Shown here: positions 26,169 to 32,973 of the stretch, one piece after another
Layout of the letters: every line of letters begins with the position of its first letter
Numbering within the stretch: position 1 is the first letter of the stretch
Assembly: GCA_035606355.1 (NCBI GenBank)
Contig: DATNFO010000045.1
Span: 62,001 to 126,000 of the forward strand
Direction: 5' to 3'
Length of the DNA stretch: 64,000 nt
Source: Sulfopaludibacter sp035606355
GTDB lineage: Bacteria; Acidobacteriota; Terriglobia; Bryobacterales; Bryobacteraceae
Made by a program: the position numbers and the translations under genes
The notes under the pieces: generated by a model
Databases searched by the model: none
Seen by the model: the letters and a program-made list of their open reading frames with translations, nothing else
What the model was told of the DNA's origin: nothing

Positions 26169-28705
26169 CTTGCGATTAGCCGGACGGGGCCCAGGATCCC
26201 CGAGGGCTGCGGCTTCACGCTCTGCATGTCCTGCGCCTGAAACCGCTCGCCGTACTTCGCCGTGAGCTCGCGATAATCGGGTAGCGGACCCTTCGCCATT
26301 CGATTCAAAGCGAGATTCGCCACCTCCACCTTGACGTTGTTCGCCCCCGCGTGCAGGTACGGCCCGATATTCACCTCATAAGGCGCGCACCAGATGGACC
26401 CGGCTCGCTTTCCGTTTACCGTCACCTCCGCAGCCTCGCGAATCGGACCGTCCAGCATCGCGCGCATCCCCGACCCTGCCCTCCGGCCCTCGGCTTCCAC
26501 CGGCGTCCCTTCTCCGAAGTTCAGATACACCGCCCGCCCGCGCCCCAGCATTCCCGCGGGAACGTTCACCGTCCGCGTGTACACGCCGACGCCTGAGTAA
26601 TACTCACGATCCGGGAGTTCGGTCCACGACTTGGGCTTTTCCAAAGCCACCGGCGGCGCGTCCGGAAATGCCAGCGTCCAGCCGTCGCTGATGTCCACCG
26701 GCGCCGCAGCGGGCGCGCTCGGCGTCGCCGGACGAGCACTCCGCGAGAACACCACGATTCTCGATTCGTACGGCGCCAGATCCAGATCCAGCGTGGTCCC
26801 GCCTGCCCCGGTAATCTCGCCGGTGAGCGGATTCCAATATTCCGCGGCCAGGCCCGCAACGCGGAATTGCGCCTTGGAGCGCACCGGATGGTTGGCCGTG
26901 TTCGCGACAAAGTACACGTCCGCGAAATCGAGCTTCCGGTGAATGAACGCGATGCTCGGGTCCACGGCGACATCGGCCGCGAGAGCCGCGTGCAGAGCGT
27001 CGCCGAGCTTCGCCTCATCGGTCACGCTGAACTGCGCAGCCAGCTCGCGCACCTTTGCCGTATCGCCTTCCTCCTGCAGCCCCGGAGCGAGTGACGGCAG
27101 ACGGCGCGTGAAGATCACGTGCCCTCCCTTCTTCGAATACTCCGTTAGCCGCTGCAACGTTGCCGCCGGCATACGCTCCGCGCCCGGGACCACCAGAATC
27201 GGATAGGGAATGCCGTGCGCCATCGCATCGTCATCGATGAAATCCAGGTTGTACCCGGCGCTCAGAATCGCCGGCACCACATTCGGACCCAGGAGCCGGT
27301 CCATTTCGCCGTTGATGGAGACGTGCCCAAGCGTGAAGGACGCCCACGCATCGTCGGTCGGAAGGTACAACGCAACATCGTTCGCGGGCCTGCCCTGCCG
27401 CAGCAGATAACTGATGCGCTGCAGGTACCGCGTCACATCCGGCATCACGATCCACCACGGATTGTGCGCATTGAACACCGCGGCCGCGTAGAAACGCCAG
27501 CCGGGCTCGCCTGCTTCGGGCGGCGAATACGGCCAGCCGTGGCCGATCAGTTGATTGATACCCTGCAGAAAATGCAGGTCGGCCTCCGCCTTCATATCGA
27601 GCGGAGTGGCGCGGAAGACGGGCGAATGCAGCCACGTCCACGTTTCCGATGACGTCACCGGACGATTGTAGAGATGGCTCGCCGAGGCCGCCCAGCGGGT
27701 CGCGGAGAATCGCCGCCATTGCGTGCCCTCGCCTTCGGGCAGGTCGACATATTGATTGCTGGAGAGAGTGACCGGCGGCGTGCCGTAGGTCTGCGAGCGA
27801 AACAGAGTGCCGTGCCCATGCGCCCATTCCCGCACCGGAGTCAGATAGTTCTCATCGGCGAGCTCGGTGAGCGTGCGGCCCCAATCGTGCCGGATGGCGG
27901 CGGTCTTTGCGCCGATATCGCCCGCGAGCGCCGGCAGATAGGGCTTCAGATCGTAGCCGCGCCGCTTCTGAAATTCCGCGAGCAGGTTCGGCGTCCAATC
28001 CGCCCCATACACTTCCAAACTGTCGCTGAAGACGGCGTGCGGTGGGTTGGGTCCCGTGGCGCGCATCAACGGGTCCGCCACTTTTTTCAAATGCGTCTCG
28101 ATGGCCGCGCGGCTGTAGTGATCCAGCACCGGACCTTCGGCGCCGTACGCGGCGCGCTTCACCTGCTGTCCGGTGTGCGACTCGATGAAGTACCGCGTGG
28201 AATCGCCGGCCGGGAATGATGCGACGACGCTTTCGCCTTCCTTCAGCTTCGGCTCGCCCTTGGCAACTTCCACGCGCAATCGCCCCGACGCCTCATTCAG
28301 CGGAATGTGCGGACCGCCGTACGGCCAGCCGCTGGCGAGCGTCATATCCATGCGCATGCCGAGTTCTTTGGCTTTGGCCGCGGTGAACTGCACGTCCGAG
28401 AGGAACTCCTCGGAGAGGTACTTGAAGTTGCCGTTCACTTCGAGCGGGTAGACCGGCTGCACTTCGAAGCCGCCGATGCCTCCTTCTTTCATGGTGCGCA
28501 TCTCGCGCTCCAATTCGGGCTTCACCACGGCCGGACCGAACCACCACCAGCGCATCATGATGCGTGCGTCGTCAGGCGGATGCAGAAAGCCGTTGCGCAG
28601 ATCCGCCAGCGTGAAAGGCGCGGCGGGAGACGCCGCCAAAAAACACGCAGCCGCGAACAGACACGGAACACAAAGCCGCCATAGCAATCGGGACATCGGT
28701 TCCAT
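26165..28705 (-). CDS. GH106 alpha-L-rhamnosidase
   Basis: Secreted exo-glycosidase of 846 aa that releases terminal alpha-L-rhamnose from plant polymers or glycosides. It has an N-terminal signal peptide (SRLLWRLCVPCLFAAACFLA). The family start of the TIM barrel is MRWWWFGPAVVKPELEREM, then GIGGFEVQPVYPLE and MDMTLASGWPYGGPHIP. Later blocks such as VFSDSLEVYGADWTPNLL and the region around SSETWTWLHSP hold the likely acidic catalytic and calcium ligands. The C-terminus (about 690-840) is a beta-sandwich of the galactose-binding type with VTVNGKRAGSIWCAPYEVN. ATG 28696 is an alternative start. It is divergent from rhaI, which fits release and use of rhamnose. Confidence 0.85.
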   Translation of the reverse strand: MEPMSRLLWRLCVPCLFAAACFLAASPAAPFTLADLRNGFLHPPDDARIMMRWWWFGPAVVKPELEREMRTMKEGGIGGFEVQPVYPLEVNGNFKYLSEEFLSDVQFTAAKAKELGMRMDMTLASGWPYGGPHIPLNEASGRLRVEVAKGEPKLKEGESVVASFPAGDSTRYFIESHTGQQVKRAAYGAEGPVLDHYSRAAIETHLKKVADPLMRATGPNPPHAVFSDSLEVYGADWTPNLLAEFQKRRGYDLKPYLPALAGDIGAKTAAIRHDWGRTLTELADENYLTPVREWAHGHGTLFRSQTYGTPPVTLSSNQYVDLPEGEGTQWRRFSATRWAASASHLYNRPVTSSETWTWLHSPVFRATPLDMKAEADLHFLQGINQLIGHGWPYSPPEAGEPGWRFYAAAVFNAHNPWWIVMPDVTRYLQRISYLLRQGRPANDVALYLPTDDAWASFTLGHVSINGEMDRLLGPNVVPAILSAGYNLDFIDDDAMAHGIPYPILVVPGAERMPAATLQRLTEYSKKGGHVIFTRRLPSLAPGLQEEGDTAKVRELAAQFSVTDEAKLGDALHAALAADVAVDPSIAFIHRKLDFADVYFVANTANHPVRSKAQFRVAGLAAEYWNPLTGEITGAGGTTLDLDLAPYESRIVVFSRSARPATPSAPAAAPVDISDGWTLAFPDAPPVALEKPKSWTELPDREYYSGVGVYTRTVNVPAGMLGRGRAVYLNFGEGTPVEAEGRRAGSGMRAMLDGPIREAAEVTVNGKRAGSIWCAPYEVNIGPYLHAGANNVKVEVANLALNRMAKGPLPDYRELTAKYGERFQAQDMQSVKPQPSGILGPVRLIAR

Positions 28706-28968
28706 GGTATCGGCCCGGCCGTGCGGCTGGAAAGGGTTTCACCGGCGGCCGGAATGTTTCTGCGTAGTAAACAAGCAGGCCCGCCGAAATGCCTTCGAAG
28801 CGGTCTGGTTTCATTGATTTTGGTGCGCTAAACATCTGCTATTCCGTTACTTCGCTTCCCTCCCCTGCACCCGCGGAGTTCCACATAACAAAACTCCGGT
28901 GCCGCCATACAATAAAATTGACGCTCAGGTGCACTGCCGAATATCGTCGGTAGCGGACGGCCATTTAC

Positions 28969-30162
28969 GTGAACAATCAAAAAACCACCGGGATCGTGGC
29001 GCAGGCGCTGGACCGGTTCGCAATCGAACTGCCCTCCTGGGGATTTGCCAATACCGGTACCCGTTTCGGAAAGTTTCAGCAGGCCGCGGCGGCCACCAGC
29101 ATCGAGGAGAAGTTCGCCGACGCCGGGCAGGTGCATCGCCTGACGGGCGTGTGTCCGACGGTCGCGCTCCACGTGCTCTGGGATTTTCCGCGCGGGCTGA
29201 AGAGCATCGGCCAGGTGAAGGATCTGGCGGCGGCCAACGGCGTTCGCGCCGGGTCCATCAACCCGAACACGTTTCAGGATCAGATCTATAAATACGGGTC
29301 GTTCGGAAATCCGGATCAGCATGTGCGCAAAACGGCGCTGGACCATGTGCTCGACAGCGTCGAAATCGCGCGCGAGCTGGGCAGCCGCGACATCTCTTTA
29401 TGGTTCGCCGATGGCTCCAACTATCCCGGCACGCAGAATATCCGGCAGCGCAAAAAGTGGTTCGAACAGAACCTGAAGGCCACCCACGACCGGCTAGGCG
29501 ACAACCAGCGCATGCTGGTGGAATACAAGCCGTTCGAGCCCGCCTTCTACCACACGGACATTGCCGATTGGGGCATGGCTCTCCTGCTTTCCAAAGCCGC
29601 GGGCAATAAGGCGAAAGTGTTGGTGGACACGGGCCATCATTATCAGGGCGTCAATATCGAGCAGATTGTGTCATGGCTGTTGGACGAGGGGATGCTCGGC
29701 GGGTTCCACTTCAATGACCGCAAGTACGCCGACGACGATTTGACGATGGGCTCCATCGATCCCTACCAGGTGTTCCGCATCTTCCACGAGATCGCCCAGT
29801 TTGAATGGGAGACCGGCAAGCGAGCCGACATCGCCTACATGGTGGACCAGAGCCACAACCTGAAGGGCAAGATTGAGGCGATGATCCAGACCGTGAGCAG
29901 CGCCATGGAGTTGTACGCGAAGGCAGCGCTGGTGGATCACGAGACGCTCGCCCGGCATCAGCAGCACTGCGCGCTGGTCGATGCCGAGCAGTGCCTGAAA
30001 GATGCCTTCGCCACCGATGTGCGGCCGTACATCGCCGAGTGGCGGCAAAGCAAGGGGCTGCCGGCCGACCCGATGGCGGCGTTCCGCGAGAGCGGCTACC
30101 TCGAAAAAATCACGGCTGAGCGCGGCCAGAAAAACGCCGCGGCCGTATCGAGCTACGCATAG
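28969..30162 (+). CDS. rhaI: L-rhamnose isomerase, RhaI type
   Basis: Cytoplasmic aldose-ketose isomerase of 397 aa converting L-rhamnose to L-rhamnulose, of the Pseudomonas stutzeri-like RhaI class rather than enteric RhaA. TIM-barrel metal-ligand motifs are recognisable: Glu in VEYKPFEPAFYH, Asp/His in LVDTGHHYQGVN, His/Asn/Asp in GGFHFNDRKYADDDL, and Asp in MVDQSHNLKGKIEAMI. The GTG at 28969 is the start that best fits the family length. The 263-nt region upstream, shared with the divergent GH106 gene, has a CGGAGTT/AACTCCG dyad (28874-28898) and a TACAAT box (28908-28913), but no convincing -35. Followed 15 nt later by rhaM. Confidence 0.9.
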   Translation: MNNQKTTGIVAQALDRFAIELPSWGFANTGTRFGKFQQAAAATSIEEKFADAGQVHRLTGVCPTVALHVLWDFPRGLKSIGQVKDLAAANGVRAGSINPNTFQDQIYKYGSFGNPDQHVRKTALDHVLDSVEIARELGSRDISLWFADGSNYPGTQNIRQRKKWFEQNLKATHDRLGDNQRMLVEYKPFEPAFYHTDIADWGMALLLSKAAGNKAKVLVDTGHHYQGVNIEQIVSWLLDEGMLGGFHFNDRKYADDDLTMGSIDPYQVFRIFHEIAQFEWETGKRADIAYMVDQSHNLKGKIEAMIQTVSSAMELYAKAALVDHETLARHQQHCALVDAEQCLKDAFATDVRPYIAEWRQSKGLPADPMAAFRESGYLEKITAERGQKNAAAVSSYA

Positions 30163-30177
30163 ACGCGGTACAAATAG

Positions 30178-30498
30178 ATGATGCCAAGGTACGCATTCAA
30201 ACTCCGTATCAAAGCGGGCGCCGTTGAGGAGTACGAGCGCGAGCATAAGCGGGTCTGGCCTGAGCTGCTCGCGAAACTCAAAGAGGTCGGCATCAGCGAC
30301 TATTCGATCTTTCGCCGCGATCAGGATTTGGTGCTGTGCCTCCGCGTCGACGATTTCGACAAGGCCTGGGACGAGTTGGAACGCGACCCGGTGAACCAGA
30401 AGTGGCAGGAATTCATGAGCCGCCTCTTCGAACCGGTCCCCGACAAGAAAGCCGGCGAGCGCTTCGCCATGATGAAAGAAGTCTTCTACCTGGAGTAG
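30178..30498 (+). CDS. rhaM: L-rhamnose mutarotase
   Basis: Small cytoplasmic enzyme of 106 aa that interconverts alpha- and beta-L-rhamnose and so feeds the isomerase. It has the typical family pattern: YAFKLRIKAGAVEEYEREHKRVWPEL at the N-terminus (catalytic His in EREHKRVWPE), SDYSIFRRDQDLVLCL in the middle, and NQKWQEFMSRLFEPV near the end. Length is as in E. coli RhaM. ATG at 30178 or 30181. Its TAG stop codon is the TAG of the GTAG head of a REP-like element. Confidence 0.92.
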   Translation: MMPRYAFKLRIKAGAVEEYEREHKRVWPELLAKLKEVGISDYSIFRRDQDLVLCLRVDDFDKAWDELERDPVNQKWQEFMSRLFEPVPDKKAGERFAMMKEVFYLE

Positions 30499-30553
30499 GT
30501 ACCGGCCTCCCGGCCGGTACCAGGCGAGCAAAGCTCGCCCGCGCCGCACCTAC
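30495..30553. repeat. REP/BIME-like element whose two heads supply both flanking stop codons
   Basis: 59-bp element between convergent genes. Left head GTAG (30495-30498): the TAG is the rhaM stop. Stems: GGTACCGGCC/GGCCGGTACC (30498-30521, 4-nt loop) and GGCGAGC/GCTCGCC (30523-30539, 3-nt loop). Right head CTAC (30550-30553): on the minus strand this is GTAG, and its TAG is the stop of the regulator gene. The strong hairpins may also stabilise or terminate both transcripts. Confidence 0.8.
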
Positions 30554-31677
30554 GCCGGAATGCTCAGCAAACTGTCATTCGGGTAAAAATGATCCACGTT
30601 TTCCGGCGTAAGTATCTGGTGATTCGTAAACACCGCGGGCGGCACCACGCGACGCGCCAGAATATCGAGCGCCAGCCGCAATAACCCGTCCCCGTACTTC
30701 TCCGGAAAGTACGCCACGGACCCGATCAGCCGCGTGTTCGCCGTCCGCAATTCCGCACGAGCCTCGGGCTCGCCGTTCTGTCCGACGATCGCGCAGTCCT
30801 GCGCGCGACCCGCCTCCTGAAACGCGCGCAACGCCCCCAGCGCGCTCGAATCGTTAGCCGTCCCCACCAAAACGTGCCGCGCCTTCGATTCCCGCAGATG
30901 CTTTCTCACCCGCTCCAGCGTGGTCTGAAACTGCCCGTCGCCATCCAGCGACACCGTGCGGCACCGCTCCGGCACTCGGATCGCCTCCGAAATTCCCGTC
31001 AGCACGCCGCGCAGCCGCGCTTTCGGCAAAGAGCCCGCGCGCATCAATTCGATCAGCAGAATCTCCTCTGGTTCGCCGCCCCAATGCTTCTTCGCCCACC
31101 GCGCCAGCGTGTGTCCCGCCATCAGGCCGGCCTGATAATTGTTCGCGCCGAAGTAGGTCGCGCCCGGATGCGGAATATCGATCGCGATCAGCGGAACATT
31201 CCCTTCCATGTACTTCGATGCGATGGCGGGAGCGATCACCTCGTCCGTCTGGAATTCGATCACCAGATCCACCTGCTCGCGAATCAGGTAATCGGCATTG
31301 CGTAGCGCGATTTTCGGCTGATAGCGATTGTCCACCGTGATCAACTCGATGTGCTCGCGTTCGGCGGCGCGCTGCAGGCTTAGGCGGACCTCGCGATCGA
31401 ACGAGCTATCCTGCCCCTGCGCCGCATAGCCGATGCGATACAACCGCCGGCGCCGCACTTCGCTCGCCAGCCGGTAGTGGTTCTCGCCCACCTTATCGAG
31501 GAAGCCGCACTGATGCAGCGTGTAGAGCAGGCGGAAACACATGCCCTTGTTGAAGCCCGTGCGCGCCACTACATCGCGCAACCGCAGCACATCGCCCGCC
31601 GACTGGAACGATTCCAGAATGCGCGATGCATGCACCAGCGACTTGACCATGTACCGCCCGTGATTGGAAGTCTTCAA
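30550..31677 (-). CDS. Transcriptional regulator: IclR-type HTH fused to a periplasmic-binding-protein-like sugar sensor
   Basis: Protein of 375 aa. Residues about 10-70 match an IclR winged-helix N-domain (VKSLVHASRILESFQ, LRLRDVVARTGFNKGMCFRLLYTL, GENHYRLASE). Residues about 80-370 are a type-I periplasmic-binding fold as in LacI regulators and ribose-binding proteins (LSLQRAAEREHIELITVDNRY, REQVDLVIEFQ, PLIAIDIPHPGATYFGANNYQAG, HVLVGTANDSSALGALRAFQ). IclR proteins normally carry a GAF-like effector domain and LacI proteins a lambda-repressor HTH, so this is a domain swap. It lies between rhaM and rhaT and is divergent from rhaT. L-rhamnose or rhamnulose is the likely effector, by context only. 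Confidence 0.8.
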   Translation of the reverse strand: MKTSNHGRYMVKSLVHASRILESFQSAGDVLRLRDVVARTGFNKGMCFRLLYTLHQCGFLDKVGENHYRLASEVRRRRLYRIGYAAQGQDSSFDREVRLSLQRAAEREHIELITVDNRYQPKIALRNADYLIREQVDLVIEFQTDEVIAPAIASKYMEGNVPLIAIDIPHPGATYFGANNYQAGLMAGHTLARWAKKHWGGEPEEILLIELMRAGSLPKARLRGVLTGISEAIRVPERCRTVSLDGDGQFQTTLERVRKHLRESKARHVLVGTANDSSALGALRAFQEAGRAQDCAIVGQNGEPEARAELRTANTRLIGSVAYFPEKYGDGLLRLALDILARRVVPPAVFTNHQILTPENVDHFYPNDSLLSIPA

Positions 31678-31706
31678 ACGTGGACTCTCCTACTGGCAAA
31701 CTGTTG

Positions 31707-31720
31707 TATCAGTTTTGATA
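31707..31720. promoter_or_regulatory. Candidate operator upstream of the IclR-PBP regulator
   Basis: Perfect 5-bp inverted repeat TATCA-GTTT-TGATA, about 30 nt upstream of the regulator ATG (31677) in the regulator/rhaT intergenic region. Good position for autoregulation. The motif was not noticed again between GH106 and rhaI, so control of those genes through it is unsupported. Confidence 0.4.
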
Positions 31721-31829
31721 TCCGAAACACAAGCGGCCGCAGAATGCGCGCCCTGACGGCCTACTGCCCTGATTTCAGATCACATACGTTCCGCTATGTA
31801 AAAACCGGGCGCCGCGGCTCCGAAAGCTC

Positions 31830-31859
31830 TTGGACGGCAGCGCGGCCGGGCACTACAAT
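31830..31859 (+). promoter_or_regulatory. Candidate sigma-70 promoter of rhaT
   Basis: TTGGAC (31830-31835), 18-nt spacer, TACAAT (31854-31859), then about 28 nt to the rhaT ATG. The -10 matches consensus at five of six positions; the -35 is modest. Confidence 0.45.
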
Positions 31860-31887
31860 ATGCAATTCGTGCACAGCGGGTAAACAC

Positions 31888-32973
31888 ATGACACCGAATC
31901 CGGCACTTGGCGTTGTTTTTCACTGGCTAGGCGGCCTGGCCTCCGGCAGCTTTTACGTTCCGTTTCGCGCGGTGAAGAAATGGTCGTGGGAAACGTACTG
32001 GCTCGTCGGCGGCGTCTTCAGTTGGATCATCGTGCCGTGGATTCTCGGCTCCGTGATGACCAGCCAGCTCGCGGCCGTGATTCACGAAACCCCCTGGAGC
32101 ACGGTGTTTTGGGTCTACTTTTTCGGCGTGCTGTGGGGCTTCGGCGGACTGACCTTCGGCCTCACCATGCGCTATCTCGGCATGAGTCTCGGCATGGCGA
32201 TGGTGCTCGGGTATTGCGCGGCCTTCGGAACGCTGATGCCGCCCATTTTCCACGGCGTGTTCGGCACGCAGGTGCTGGGAACGCATTCCGGCCAGGTGAT
32301 TCTGGGCGGTATCGCCGTTTGTCTTCTGGGAATCGCGTTCGCCGGTAAAGCGGGCATGAACAAAGAAGGCGAGATGAGCGAAGAGCAGAAGAAGGAAACC
32401 ATCAAGGAGTTCAACCTGCGCAAAGGCATCCTGGTGGCCACCTTTTCCGGCATCATGAGCGCCTGCTTCTCCTACGGCCTTGATGCCGGCCAGCCGATTC
32501 GCGATCTCACGCTCAAGTACGGCACATCCACACTCTGGCAGGGTCTGCCCATCCTGGTAATTCTTCTGCTGGGCGGCTTCACCACGAACTTCGTGTGGTG
32601 CGTGATGCTCAACATCCGCAACAAAACCGGCTATCAGTACGTCAGCGGCGAAACGCGCGAGCCCGTGAAAAAAGGCGAATCGCGCCGCGTCCCGGTGCTC
32701 TCCAATTACTTCTTCAGCGCGCTTGCCGGCACCACCTGGTACTTCCAGTTCTTCTTCTACACCATGGGCGAAACGCAAATGGGCAAGTACAAATTCTCGA
32801 GCTGGACGCTGCACATGGCGAGCATCATCATCTTCAGCAGCCTGTGGGGCATCGGCCTGCACGAATGGCGCGGCGCCAGCAGAAAGACGTGGAGCTACCT
32901 GTTCCTCAGCCTCGCCACTCTGGTCGCCTCCACCGTGATCGTCGGCTACGGCAACTATCTCAGCACGAAGTAG
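31888..32973 (+). CDS. rhaT: L-rhamnose/proton symporter RhaT
   Basis: Inner-membrane transporter of 361 aa with ten hydrophobic segments. Family-typical sequences: FHWLGGLASGSFYVPFRAVKKWSWETYW at the start (shown in parts: LASGSFYVPFRAVKKWSWE), LTFGLTMRYLGMSLGMA, and NYFFSALAGTTWYFQFFFY near the end. Start ATG 31888 gives the normal RhaT N-terminus (MTPNPALGVVFHWLGG); the frame stays open upstream to 31477, but that part runs through the divergent regulator gene. It imports L-rhamnose freed by the GH106 enzyme. Its TAG stop is directly followed by the inverted stop of the ADOP gene in GTAGCTAC. Confidence 0.92.
   Translation: MTPNPALGVVFHWLGGLASGSFYVPFRAVKKWSWETYWLVGGVFSWIIVPWILGSVMTSQLAAVIHETPWSTVFWVYFFGVLWGFGGLTFGLTMRYLGMSLGMAMVLGYCAAFGTLMPPIFHGVFGTQVLGTHSGQVILGGIAVCLLGIAFAGKAGMNKEGEMSEEQKKETIKEFNLRKGILVATFSGIMSACFSYGLDAGQPIRDLTLKYGTSTLWQGLPILVILLLGGFTTNFVWCVMLNIRNKTGYQYVSGETREPVKKGESRRVPVLSNYFFSALAGTTWYFQFFFYTMGETQMGKYKFSSWTLHMASIIIFSSLWGIGLHEWRGASRKTWSYLFLSLATLVASTVIVGYGNYLSTK

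Noticed and set aside
31477..31887. Upstream extension of rhaT to 31477
   Set aside because: This stretch runs antisense to the 5' half of the regulator gene and has no transporter similarity. ATG 31888 gives the usual RhaT N-terminus.
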